Assembly (NCBI GenBank): GCA_022760735.1
Contig: JAKELU010000001.1
Span: forward strand, 2,383 to 66,382
Length of the DNA: 64,000 nt
From: Firmicutes bacterium FC7
Lineage (GTDB): Bacteria > Bacillota > Clostridia > Tissierellales > Tissierellaceae
Reading direction: 5' to 3'
Numbering within the stretch: the stretch's first letter is position 1; each line of letters starts with the position of its first letter. Below the pieces are notes generated by a model. That model ran no database searches. It worked only from the letters and a program-made list of their open reading frames with translations, and was not told the origin of the DNA. A program made the position numbers and the translations under genes. Of the stretch, positions 9,446-22,558 are shown piece by piece.

Positions 9446-9510
9446 GGAGATTCCTTGATTTAGCTGGTAACGTCTTAGAAAGTACATTCCAACTGTCACA
9501 AGAAATCCCC
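9446..9510 (-). other. Long hairpin element between gerM-like gene and rph
   Basis: Read on the minus strand, this 65-base stretch folds almost end to end. GGGGATTTCTTG pairs with CAAGGAATCTCC (12 pairs, two of them G-U), AGTTGG with CCAGCT, AATGT with ACGTT and CTT with AAG. The G-U pairs form only in minus-strand RNA, the direction of the operon. It has no T run, so it is not a simple terminator. It could be a REP/MITE-like palindromic element, an mRNA-processing or stability hairpin, or part of the rph leader. No known RNA family was recognised. Confidence 0.55.
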
Positions 9511-9559
9511 TGCTAAGATTATTATAGACTTAATAATTTTAAATTATAAAAATATCTAA

Positions 9560-10549
9560 TTAATATTCATTAGCAAATACAGGAACAGATGTATTGATTA
9601 TTTCTTCTCCTACTAATACTTCTACAGCTTCTATTTCATCAAATTCGCTGAGAGTTAAGCCGATATTCTTAATTAAATCATCAACTGTTGCATCTATTGT
9701 TAACATACTCTCTGCACCTAGATTAATATCAACATATGCTGTACCATCCTTTATTTCTACTCCTTGGAATTCTGCATCAAATGGTATGTCAGATGTCAAG
9801 CCTGAATCTTCTGGTGGCCCCTCAAATAGAAGATCTAAAGCTGTAAAAACGTTTGACACAGGTGCCATTGTAGGAATAGTAACAGGAACAAAATATTCAA
9901 AATCAGTATCTGAACTACCTTTATAATATACTACTACATTTGATCTTCCGTCCCCTGGATTTCCTAATAAGTTTATATTTTCCCTAGTTAGAACTGAAGC
10001 TACACTAGTTCCATTTCTTAATGAATTTATTTCTTTTCCTTCAACTAATATTTTTACCTCGTTAATTGTTGGGAATTCAGTTAAAGTATATACAACACCC
10101 TTAAGTAAATTTTCTTCATCCTTTTTAGAATCTTTGTTTAGGAATTCTTCAGAAAAATCAACCTTACACAAACCTGTATCAGGATCAATTGACATACCAT
10201 ATATTTCAGTACCTGCTGGAATAAGTGGTAATAATCCAGTTGAACTTAATGATTCCCTTAACTCAGGTGTATCAATCATATTTCTTAGAGTAACTTTTGC
10301 TATACCTTCCTCCCAAGGAATCCTTCTCATAACAGGTACAATATATCCATTTTCATCTTGGAAGTATAATACTGTTTTTCTCATACCTTCCTCTTCTACG
10401 ATATCTAAAATGCTATCATCAGAGCTTACTATTTCAATTTGATCTGGAACCTCTGAGATATCATCAGAAACAAGATTTCTTCCTAATGTAACAGCCGTTA
10501 TTACTAATACAACTATAATAGCAAATATGGCTATTCTTCTATTTACCAT
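9560..10549 (-). CDS. gerM: GerMN domain membrane-anchored/exported protein (GerM-like)
   Basis: A 329-residue protein with an N-terminal hydrophobic anchor (RRIAIFAIIVVLVITAVTLG, residues 4-23). Two GerMN domains follow: roughly residues 80-185 (VTLRNMID...LLPLIPAGTEI...KVDFSEEFL) and 205-310 (ALDLLFEGP...GTAYVDINLGAE). GerM in Bacillus acts in spore coat assembly and germination and in sporulation channel assembly. The same gerM-rph-rdgB order supports the name. The start at 10549 is chosen because the GGGGGG ribosome-binding site falls inside the longer open frame. Confidence 0.85.
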   Translation of the reverse strand: MVNRRIAIFAIIVVLVITAVTLGRNLVSDDISEVPDQIEIVSSDDSILDIVEEEGMRKTVLYFQDENGYIVPVMRRIPWEEGIAKVTLRNMIDTPELRESLSSTGLLPLIPAGTEIYGMSIDPDTGLCKVDFSEEFLNKDSKKDEENLLKGVVYTLTEFPTINEVKILVEGKEINSLRNGTSVASVLTRENINLLGNPGDGRSNVVVYYKGSSDTDFEYFVPVTIPTMAPVSNVFTALDLLFEGPPEDSGLTSDIPFDAEFQGVEIKDGTAYVDINLGAESMLTIDATVDDLIKNIGLTLSEFDEIEAVEVLVGEEIINTSVPVFANEY

Positions 10550-10616
10550 AACTAACCCCCCTATCATAATACTAGTATATTATATTAGAGGGGTTGTTAG
10601 ACTATGAATAAAATAC

Positions 10617-11138
10617 TTATTTTTTAATATTACTAAAATACCCACCACTAATCGGATTGATATTGTTTACTGTTATGAAAGCATCTGCTTCATGCTCATA
10701 TACAAGTTTCTTTAAATTGTTTAAATCTTTTCTGTTTAAGGCAATATTTAGTACTTCCTTAGGGCCATTTATTCCCTCTCCTCGAATTATAGTTACTCCA
10801 AAGCCATGCTCTCTAAGCGAATCTACTAAATCGTGATTCTCTGAATTTTTTAATATAATTTGTGCAGAAAGATTTCCTAAAGCTATTTTATTTTCAATTG
10901 TAATTCCAACAAAGTTTCCTGTAGCAAAACCTAGACAATATGCAAATAACTTCAAAGGGTCATCTAAACTGCTTACCACTGAGCTTAATGCAGTAACGTA
11001 AATTCCAACTTCAAAAAATCCTATCGCTGCTGCCTGAACCTTTCTTCCCTGTACTACCATCAATGTTCTGATTGTTGCCAATGTTACGTCCATGACCCTA
11101 GCCATAAATATAATAACGTAACTGAAAATTAATGACAT
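10617..11138 (-). CDS. DUF2179 / UPF0316 family membrane protein
   Basis: A 173-residue protein with about three membrane helices in the first 95 residues (including MARVMDVTLATIRTLMVVQG and FEVGIYVTALSSVV), then a soluble alpha/beta DUF2179 domain (residues 100-165, ending VNNINPISGGYFSN). The family is widespread in Firmicutes; DUF2179 domains also end YitT-type proteins. No biochemical function is established. It lies between the amidase and gerM-like genes. Confidence 0.85.
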   Translation of the reverse strand: MSLIFSYVIIFMARVMDVTLATIRTLMVVQGRKVQAAAIGFFEVGIYVTALSSVVSSLDDPLKLFAYCLGFATGNFVGITIENKIALGNLSAQIILKNSENHDLVDSLREHGFGVTIIRGEGINGPKEVLNIALNRKDLNNLKKLVYEHEADAFITVNNINPISGGYFSNIKK

Positions 11139-11190
11139 ATAAATCCCCTTTCAAAAATAATGTGGGAAGGTCTCCCTCCCCACTAATATT

Positions 11191-13305
11191 TTAATACATT
11201 TCAAAGTAATTTTGAATACCATTTACTAATCCTTGAACAACTAGATTGTGATGATTTTGATCAATTATTCTCAACTCTTCTTGTGCATTTGATAAATATC
11301 CAACTTCAACTAGTACAGCAGGCATATTAGTTTCTCTAATTACAACAAGTCCAGGCCTTTGAATAATTCCTCTATCAACACCTTTTGTACTTGCTATAAT
11401 TCCCTTTCTAACAGCATCTGCTAAAGGATATTGATCCTCTGTCTTGGCAGTTCCCTTTTCCCTTGGACAATAAAGAATTTCTAAACCATTAATATCCTTA
11501 TTTATTGTTGAGTTATGATGGATACTAACAAATATATCTGCATTATTACGGTTTGCAATATTAGCTCTTTCATATAAATCTACAAATGTATCATCAGTTC
11601 TTGTCATTATAACATTATATCCAAGAGACTCAAGTAAACTTTGAGTCTTTAAAGCAATTTGTAGATTTACATCTTTTTCTTTCGTACCGTTAGGAGAAAT
11701 AGCACCTGGGTCCTTTCCACCATGACCAGCATCTATAACTATTGTTTTATCCGTATATGGTATACTAGGGTCCCTTTTTACTGAAACCACTATTTTTTCA
11801 TCTTTTCTGCTTGAAAAAAGATCGTATACAATACCTCTTTTAAAGGTAATTGAAATAATCTTATTATCAGCTTTCTGAGTTACTTCAATATACTCAATGA
11901 AGTTGTCCTTTATAGCCGTAATCCCTTCTGCAATGGATATACTTTCACTTGGTATTTTTATATCCATTTTCTTTAATGTAGCATCGTATTCAACATCATA
12001 CTTTGTTTTTTCATCATTTTTAATTGTAATATATCTTTCGTTATTGTAAGTTTCATAAGATATAAATTCCCAAATACTCTTTTCAGGAGTAATTACTAAC
12101 ATATCTTTATCTCTTTCAATAGATATATTAGGTTCATTTACTCCATCCACCATGTCTAATACTATCCTAACGATTCTATCGTTAGGACTGTAATTTGAGT
12201 CACCTGCAAATTGTGATACTCTTACTTTTTTAATAAATCCAGCTTGTACATCATATTCATAAATTTTTTCTTTAAGGTTTGTATCTAATAGGTCAATTAC
12301 TATTCTTTCAGGAGATTTTAGCTTCAATACATTATATTGTACGTTTTCCATACCTTCAATAATTAGTGAATCTTTACCGTCAACTTCTTTAACTCTAATC
12401 CCATCAAACTCATATTCTTCAAAGGTTAATATTGTAGTCTTTCCATCTGATGAAGTATAAAAATCATAATCGCACTCATCATCAAGCTGTACAACAATCC
12501 TAGTAATATATGGATTAGTATCATATTGAGAATATGTTACTCTTTTAATATATTCATCATTAACGGAAATATCACCAGGTGTGTCTCCTTTGATTGTTTT
12601 AAGCTTTGAGTTCTCAATATCTACTATAAGCTTATTAGAATCTGGTAAAAATATCGCATCGAATTTGATAGCTCTATCACTATCAACAACCACCCTGTGT
12701 TTCGAAGTGCTTCCTTTTACAACTCTAATATTGCTTATAGTTGCAACATCTACTTCTTCTTCATCCTTAGGACTAGGAGTTATAATAGGGTTTAATTCAA
12801 TTACCTCTACATCTTCATCTGGAGAATTTATAAAAGGTACTTCATTGTTTTCGTCCCAGCCAACTTCATATCCTAATACCTCTGAAATAAATCTAACAGG
12901 TACCATTGTCCTAGAATCATTATTGCTAAATGTAACTAGTTTTGGTATCGAGTTAGTGTCTAATGTCTTTACTTGATTGTTTACAACTACTTTGTTACTG
13001 TCTATTGTTAATTTAACTTCATTATTTCCATGTTGTACTGTGGCAGTTTTTGTCGATTGTTCCCAGTCTACTTTTGCACCGAAACTTTCAGCTACAAATC
13101 TAATTGGTACCAAAGTTCTATCTATATATATAAATGATGGAACGTCAGACTTAAAGACTTGTCCATCTAATAAAACTCCGACTTCCTTTACTTGAACCTT
13201 ACTGCCATTCATACTTACATTTATAAAGCCATTGGCACCAAAAGCAATGGAATTAACCGTTAACAGAATTAAAAGTAGTGACAATACCACCAACCATCGT
13301 TTCAT
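11191..13305 (-). CDS. N-acetylmuramoyl-L-alanine amidase with copper-amine-oxidase-N and AMIN domains
   Basis: A 704-residue secreted peptidoglycan amidase. A signal peptide (residues 1-23) is followed by a copper-amine-oxidase-N-type repeat domain (DRTLVPIRFVAESFGAKVDW; MVPVRFISEVLGYEVGW), then AMIN-like beta domains in the middle. The C-terminal Amidase_3 domain has its zinc and catalytic residues: DAGHGGKDPG, ERANIANR, SIHHN and VEVGYLSN. It cuts the amide between MurNAc and L-Ala, probably in cell separation or wall turnover. It is transcribed alone from a near-consensus promoter. Confidence 0.95.
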   Translation of the reverse strand: MKRWLVVLSLLLILLTVNSIAFGANGFINVSMNGSKVQVKEVGVLLDGQVFKSDVPSFIYIDRTLVPIRFVAESFGAKVDWEQSTKTATVQHGNNEVKLTIDSNKVVVNNQVKTLDTNSIPKLVTFSNNDSRTMVPVRFISEVLGYEVGWDENNEVPFINSPDEDVEVIELNPIITPSPKDEEEVDVATISNIRVVKGSTSKHRVVVDSDRAIKFDAIFLPDSNKLIVDIENSKLKTIKGDTPGDISVNDEYIKRVTYSQYDTNPYITRIVVQLDDECDYDFYTSSDGKTTILTFEEYEFDGIRVKEVDGKDSLIIEGMENVQYNVLKLKSPERIVIDLLDTNLKEKIYEYDVQAGFIKKVRVSQFAGDSNYSPNDRIVRIVLDMVDGVNEPNISIERDKDMLVITPEKSIWEFISYETYNNERYITIKNDEKTKYDVEYDATLKKMDIKIPSESISIAEGITAIKDNFIEYIEVTQKADNKIISITFKRGIVYDLFSSRKDEKIVVSVKRDPSIPYTDKTIVIDAGHGGKDPGAISPNGTKEKDVNLQIALKTQSLLESLGYNVIMTRTDDTFVDLYERANIANRNNADIFVSIHHNSTINKDINGLEILYCPREKGTAKTEDQYPLADAVRKGIIASTKGVDRGIIQRPGLVVIRETNMPAVLVEVGYLSNAQEELRIIDQNHHNLVVQGLVNGIQNYFEMY

Positions 13306-13352
13306 TATATAACCTCCCTTTATACCTCCTCCTTCGTAATCTACCTAAGTTA

Positions 13353-13382
13353 TTTATATCACTTAAGGAAATATAATGTCAA
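13353..13382 (-). promoter_or_regulatory. Promoter of the amidase gene
   Basis: The minus strand has TTGACA (13377-13382), an 18-base spacer and TATAAA (13353-13358). The leader is about 40 bases and includes the GGAGG-type ribosome-binding site. Confidence 0.65.
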
Positions 13383-13430
13383 TGAATTGGGAATTTTGTA
13401 ATGGTATTGTAATGGTTATGTAATAATGAC

Positions 13431-14420
13431 TTATTTTTTTAGTGCTCTATATAATTCATCACTTCCGGGAGGGTCAATTTCATATTGAACACCATCCTTA
13501 ATGCAATAAATTCCTTCTTCTATTACCTCTCCGATTAGGGTTGCCTTGATATTGTATTTATTTAATTCTCCCTTTAATTCCTCAAAGTTTTTCTCACTAA
13601 TTATGATTAACATGCTTCCACTTGAGATTAATCTGTGAGGATCTATATTTAATACATTACAAATTTCTCTTGTAACGTCCTTAATAGGTATTTTCTCTTC
13701 ATAGATTATCAAGCCTTTCTTAATGGCTAAAGCAGCCTCCCAAGCAGCTCCATAAACACCACCTTCTGTTATATCATGCATATAAAGTGCATTATATTTA
13801 TTAGCTATAACCCCTTCCTTAACAACACTCAACATTTTGTCCATGTTCGCTGCTTCCTCTAACTTCTCCTTGCTTATGCTGTCAATTAATTTATCTTTTA
13901 GTTCCTTTGAAATAATCGAAGTTCCTTCAATACCTATATATTTAGTAATTACAACCTTATCTCCAACCTTTATATTCTCATAATTTTGTAACTTGCATTT
14001 TAGCTGTTTTCCTATTACTGTAGTGCTTACTACCACCTTATTTACGCTATCAGTTACTTCTGTATGTCCACCTATAATTTCTACATTTACTTCAGCTGCA
14101 GCCTCTGAAGCATCCTTCATAATCTGTTCAAGTTCTTTTTCAGATGTCCCAGGCGGACAAAGAATTGTCATTAAAACTGCTATAGGTTCTGCTCCACTAG
14201 TACTAACATCGTTACACGAAATATGTATAGCTAGTCTACCTATATCCTTTGTGGTCCCAGTTATAGGATCAGTACTTAAAACACAGACGCTATCACCAAA
14301 ATCAATAATACCGTTGTCTTCACCTATTGCCGCCCTTACAAGCACTTCTTTTCTCTTATTTTTTATATTATGAAAAACTATTTTTTCTAAAACTTCATTT
14401 GGTACTTTCCCAATCTCCAT
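13431..14420 (-). CDS. AIR-synthase-like (HypE/ThiL/PurM fold) protein
   Basis: A 329-residue member of the AIR-synthase superfamily. The N-terminal half has the ATP-binding signature (AAIGEDNGIIDFG, STDPITGTTKDIGRLAIHISCNDVSTSGAEP), and IIGGHTEVTDSV resembles HypE. The C-terminal half has HDITEGGVYGAAWE. HypE itself ends in a cysteine that carries the cyanide precursor; this protein ends ELYRALKK and lacks it. No hydrogenase genes are nearby. It is therefore an orphan AIRS-like ATP-using enzyme of unknown substrate. Confidence 0.85.
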   Translation of the reverse strand: MEIGKVPNEVLEKIVFHNIKNKRKEVLVRAAIGEDNGIIDFGDSVCVLSTDPITGTTKDIGRLAIHISCNDVSTSGAEPIAVLMTILCPPGTSEKELEQIMKDASEAAAEVNVEIIGGHTEVTDSVNKVVVSTTVIGKQLKCKLQNYENIKVGDKVVITKYIGIEGTSIISKELKDKLIDSISKEKLEEAANMDKMLSVVKEGVIANKYNALYMHDITEGGVYGAAWEAALAIKKGLIIYEEKIPIKDVTREICNVLNIDPHRLISSGSMLIIISEKNFEELKGELNKYNIKATLIGEVIEEGIYCIKDGVQYEIDPPGSDELYRALKK

Positions 14421-14559
14421 TATTTGACCTCCTCACGAGTCGACTAATTATATAATAACAAAATTTCTAAATATTTCAATCTATCTACAATTCTCTAAAC
14501 AAGGATAATAAATTCATATATGGACAAAATAAATATACACCCAAGATAGGAGGAATATT

Positions 14560-14739
14560 ATGATACAATGCTCTGAAAAATGTATTCATGAAAATGATGG
14601 TTTATGTACTTTAAAAGAAGTTACACACCCTTCTAAAACTCCTATTAAGAACTGCCCTTATTATTCAAAAAGGGAATATAGAAGCTCTTTAACATCTATG
14701 AAAGATGATACTAACCATATCCCGCCTCCAATACATTAA
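14560..14739 (+). CDS. Small Cys-rich protein (59 aa)
   Basis: A complete 59-residue frame with a textbook AGGAGG six bases before ATG and a strong terminator after it. It begins MIQCSEKCIHENDGLCTL and has Cys at 4, 8, 16 and 32, in the pattern C-x3-C-x7-C-x15-C, followed by a basic and then Pro-rich tail ending PPPIH. Similar short proteins with this Cys pattern are common in clostridia and sometimes carry the misleading label hydroxymyristoyl-ACP dehydratase; no such enzyme domain is present. A metal (zinc or iron) site is plausible. It lies on the opposite strand to its neighbours, between the AIRS-like gene and gatB. Confidence 0.8.
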   Translation: MIQCSEKCIHENDGLCTLKEVTHPSKTPIKNCPYYSKREYRSSLTSMKDDTNHIPPPIH

Positions 14740-14746
14740 ATTGTAA

Positions 14747-14776
14747 AAGACTCAGTTGTCAAAACAACTGAGTCTT
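14747..14776. terminator. Terminator serving the small Cys-rich gene and gatB
   Basis: A 13-bp perfect stem (aagactcagttgt with acaactgagtctt) and a four-base loop lie between the convergent small gene and the gat operon. The flanking T run on the plus side is short, but the stem is strong in both directions. Confidence 0.75.
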
Positions 14777-14781
14777 CTCGC

Positions 14782-16212
14782 TTATCTTTCATTTATTATT
14801 TCCAATAACATTTTATTTACTAGTTGAGGATTTGCTTTTCCTCTAGATGCTTTCATTATTTGACCTACAAGGAAGCCTAATGCTCTGTCTTTTCCATTCT
14901 TATAGTCAATAATTGATTGCTCATTCTCAGATAATACTTTTTCAATTATTTCCTTTAAGGCACCTTCATCACTTATCTGAATTAAGCCCTTTTCCTTAAC
15001 TATAGTTTCTGGAGATTTTCCTGTATCAAACATCTCCTTTAGAACCTTCTTACCGGTATTGTTATTGATTTTTCCATCTCTAATTAATATTAATAACTCT
15101 GCCAAATCCTTTGGTTTAAGATTTGATTCTTCTATTTCGATTTCATCATCATTTAATCTTCTAAGAACATCGCCCATTATCCAATTGCTTACAAGTTTGC
15201 TATCATCAATATATTTTAATGTATCCTCAAAGAATATGGATAACTCTTTAGATTGAGTTAAAACTCCAGCATCATAGTCTGATAGATTGTACTCTTTTAT
15301 AAATCTTTCCTTTTTAGCATGAGGTAGCTCTGGTAAGGACTTTCTTATTTCCTCTATCCATTCACCTGCTATCTTAATAGGCGGAATATCCCCATCTTCT
15401 GCGAATCTATAATCGCTTACCCCAAATTTCTTTCTCATTATGATGGTTTCACCCTTGGTTTCATCCCATCTTCTTGTCTCTCTATCAGTATTGCTACCAG
15501 CTTCTAATAGTTCAATATGTCTCTTTTCCTCAAATTCAATTGCTTTTACAACAGCTTTAAAGGAATTAAGATTTTTTATTTCTGTAATATTTGATTTAAC
15601 ATTACTCTTAGTATTTACAACATTAATATTAACATCGCATCTTAAGGAACCCTCTTCCATCTTTACATTGGAGACACCTATATATTTTAATATAGCCCTT
15701 AGTTTGTCAAGAAATAGCTTAGCTTCTTCTGCAGAATTTATATCAGGGTTAGTTACTATTTCTATAAGAGGAACACCGGCTCTGTTGAAATCTATCAAAG
15801 TCATACCATCCTCTGAGTGTAATTGCTTTCCAGTGTCTTCTTCTATATGGATTCTATTAAGAGTAATTTTTTTAGTTCCTTCTTCAAGTTCTATCTCTAT
15901 ATATCCACCATCACAGAATGGTATTTCTGCTTGTGATATTTGATAGCCCTTTGTTAAATCAGGGTAGAAATAATTCTTTCTATCCATTTTAATAATATTT
16001 GAGATACTTCCATTAAAAGCTATACCTGCTTTTATACCATATTCTAGTGCCTCTTTATCTAAAACTGGTAGAGCACCTGGTAATCCTAGGCATATAGGGC
16101 AAACCAGTGTATTAGCTTCAGCTCCGTACTCATTAGGACAATTACAGAATATTTTATGTTTTGTTGCTAATTCTACGTGAATTTCTAAACCAATAATAGT
16201 CTTATAAGCCAT
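14782..16212 (-). CDS. gatB: Asp-tRNA(Asn)/Glu-tRNA(Gln) amidotransferase subunit B
   Basis: A 476-residue GatB, the kinase/tRNA-recognition subunit that activates Glu-tRNA(Gln) (or Asp-tRNA(Asn)) with ATP. The start is diagnostic (GLEIHVELATKHKIFCNCPN, then CPICLGLPGALPVLD), with DRKNYFYPDLTKGYQISQ in the core and a C-terminal YqeY-like tail (GFLVGQIMKASRGKANPQLV). Its start codon shares one base with the gatA stop (TAATG), so translation is coupled. Confidence 0.98.
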   Translation of the reverse strand: MAYKTIIGLEIHVELATKHKIFCNCPNEYGAEANTLVCPICLGLPGALPVLDKEALEYGIKAGIAFNGSISNIIKMDRKNYFYPDLTKGYQISQAEIPFCDGGYIEIELEEGTKKITLNRIHIEEDTGKQLHSEDGMTLIDFNRAGVPLIEIVTNPDINSAEEAKLFLDKLRAILKYIGVSNVKMEEGSLRCDVNINVVNTKSNVKSNITEIKNLNSFKAVVKAIEFEEKRHIELLEAGSNTDRETRRWDETKGETIIMRKKFGVSDYRFAEDGDIPPIKIAGEWIEEIRKSLPELPHAKKERFIKEYNLSDYDAGVLTQSKELSIFFEDTLKYIDDSKLVSNWIMGDVLRRLNDDEIEIEESNLKPKDLAELLILIRDGKINNNTGKKVLKEMFDTGKSPETIVKEKGLIQISDEGALKEIIEKVLSENEQSIIDYKNGKDRALGFLVGQIMKASRGKANPQLVNKMLLEIINER

Positions 16213-17657
16213 TATAACACCGCCCTTTCATAGCCTAAACCTGCTTTTATAACATTTGCATCTTTAAATCTATCTCCTATAATTTGTAGTCCTACAGGTA
16301 ATCCATCAACTGTTCCCATAGGCACAGACATTGAACATAGCCCCGCTAAGTTTACTGGAACAGTATAAAGGTCTGCCTTATACATTTCAATAGGATCATT
16401 TATAACTGAATTGAATTCATATGGTAGTATAGGTGACGCAAGTGATAGGATTATATCATGATTTGCAAATACTCTATCAAAATCTTGCTTGATTAGAGTT
16501 CTTACCTTTAAGGCCTTTTTATAGGATTCTTCAGCTAATCCTTTACTTAAAGCATAAGTTCCTACCATTATTCTTCTCTTTACTTCTTCTCCAAAGCCCT
16601 CTGTTCTAGTATTCTTATATAATTCATCTAGGGTATTGTACTCTTCAGCTCTGTGGCCAAATCTTATACCATCATATCTAGACATGTTTGAACTAACTTC
16701 ACAGGACATTATTATATAGTAAGTCTCTAATGCATATTCTAAATGTGGTAATGATACAATTTCTATTTTTGCTCCTGAATTTTCAAATACCTTTAGTGCA
16801 TTATCGAATTGTGCCTGTACTTCTTTATTTGAAGGTCCTAACTCTATGTATTCCTTTGGGATTGCAACAGTCATACCTTCAAGGTAATTTATCCTCTCAT
16901 TTAAATCTATTGAAATAGGTAGATCTGATTTCTTTGATGATGTGGAGTCCTTCATATCATAACCTGTAACAGCGTTTAACATTAGAAGTGCATCTTTTAC
17001 ATCCCTACCAAATACTCCTACTTGGTCTAGGGTATTTGCCATTGGAATAACTCCATATCTTGATATCATACCATAGGTAGGTTTTAATCCAACTACTCCA
17101 CAGAAGCTAGCTGGTTGTCTAACGGATCCACCAGTATCAGTACCCAATGCCAATGGCACTTCATTTGCACCTACTGCAGCTGCCGAGCCACCGGAAGAAC
17201 CTCCAGGCACCATATTTTTATTTATTGGGTTTTTAGTTGGTCCAAAGTATGATGTTTCAGTTGACCCCCCCATTGCAAACTCATCTAAATTAGTCTTTCC
17301 AATTACAATCCCATCATTAGCTTTAATCTTTTCAATTACTGTAGCATTATATGGTGGAATAAAATTTTCAAGTATTTTAGATGCACAAGTAGTTCTCAAG
17401 TTCTTAGTTGCTATATTGTCCTTAATTCCGATAGGCAATCCAGCAAGTAACCCTAATTCTTCATTGTTTTTTATTTTTTCATCTATTCTTTCAGCTTCTT
17501 TTAGCGCTTCTTCTTTATTTAATGTGATAAACGCATTTATTTCTGGTTCAACTTCTTCTATTTTCTTTATATGAGCTTCCAATAATTCTCTGCTGGAAAT
17601 TTCCTTATTTAAAATTTTCTCTTTCATTTCCCAAGCCTTTAAACTTGTAATATCCAC
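16212..17657 (-). CDS. gatA: Asp-tRNA(Asn)/Glu-tRNA(Gln) amidotransferase subunit A
   Basis: A 481-residue amidase-signature enzyme that releases ammonia from glutamine for GatB. The Ser-cisSer-Lys triad is visible: GIKDNI (Lys), GGSSGGS (cis-Ser) and GTDTGGSVRQPASFCG (nucleophilic Ser). Second gene of gatCAB, 13 bases after gatC and overlapping gatB by one base. Confidence 0.98.
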   Translation of the reverse strand: MDITSLKAWEMKEKILNKEISSRELLEAHIKKIEEVEPEINAFITLNKEEALKEAERIDEKIKNNEELGLLAGLPIGIKDNIATKNLRTTCASKILENFIPPYNATVIEKIKANDGIVIGKTNLDEFAMGGSTETSYFGPTKNPINKNMVPGGSSGGSAAAVGANEVPLALGTDTGGSVRQPASFCGVVGLKPTYGMISRYGVIPMANTLDQVGVFGRDVKDALLMLNAVTGYDMKDSTSSKKSDLPISIDLNERINYLEGMTVAIPKEYIELGPSNKEVQAQFDNALKVFENSGAKIEIVSLPHLEYALETYYIIMSCEVSSNMSRYDGIRFGHRAEEYNTLDELYKNTRTEGFGEEVKRRIMVGTYALSKGLAEESYKKALKVRTLIKQDFDRVFANHDIILSLASPILPYEFNSVINDPIEMYKADLYTVPVNLAGLCSMSVPMGTVDGLPVGLQIIGDRFKDANVIKAGLGYERAVL

Positions 17658-17670
17658 AATATCACCCCTT

Positions 17671-17955
17671 CTACTCTACGACTTTCATTATTTTGAAGTA
17701 GCCGTACTTTTGCTCTTTTGTATTTTGAAGAACCTCTTCTCTAGTTAATGTTGCGTTTCCTTCATAATCCTTTAAAATATACGTATCATCATTAACTTGG
17801 TAAGTTGGTTCTACATTTTCTGTATCAACCTCTTTTATTTTATCGACAAATTTTAATAGTTGAGTAAACTTTTCAATAGCACTATCTAATTCGTCAGTGG
17901 AGATGTTTAATTTTGCAATATCTGCAATATACATTATATCTTCCTTAGAAACCAT
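17671..17955 (-). CDS. gatC: Asp-tRNA(Asn)/Glu-tRNA(Gln) amidotransferase subunit C
   Basis: A 94-residue GatC that ties GatA and GatB together. YIADIAKLNISTDEL and QLLKFVDKIKEVDTENVEPTY are the family's N-terminal helix and linker. First gene of the operon, with a GGAGG ribosome-binding site. The gat operon lies about 150 bases downstream of ligA. Confidence 0.95.
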   Translation of the reverse strand: MVSKEDIMYIADIAKLNISTDELDSAIEKFTQLLKFVDKIKEVDTENVEPTYQVNDDTYILKDYEGNATLTREEVLQNTKEQKYGYFKIMKVVE

Positions 17956-18101
17956 TAAATCCTTCCTCCTCCGTTTTTATGTAAGCCTATGATAATATAA
18001 ATCGGTTCTCTGTTCACTATGTTTATATTACCATAAGCTTTTATTCTCTAATCTATATAATATTGTATATTTATAAAAAAATCTAAGATATTTATTATTA
18101 A

Positions 18102-22317
<4,216 letters not shown>

Positions 22318-22558
22318 TATTCCACCATCCTAACTATTCTCTATTTAATTATATAGTATTGGTGGTAGAAATCCAATAAAAAAACCCGCTGACAGGAAAT
22401 TTGGGCTATATAATTTTTGATGTTGGTGCAATAAATATTATAGCTAAATCTAGTTATACTAAAGATACCTTTAGGGAAGTAATTTATTTACTACTTATCT
22501 TTTGCATTCTTTGATTTGACTTAGATGAGATTATTAATGAAAATAATAAGGTGGTTAC

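Noticed and set aside
12581-13195. Plus-strand frames opposite the amidase gene
   Set aside because: They mirror the amine-oxidase-N and AMIN repeats and have no start signals; they are shadows.
22379-22430. Possible RNA element or gene remnant upstream of the T5orf172-like gene
   Set aside because: A short frame reads GYIIFDVGAINIIAK, but there is no ribosome-binding site, no homologue recognised and no stable fold; too weak to list.
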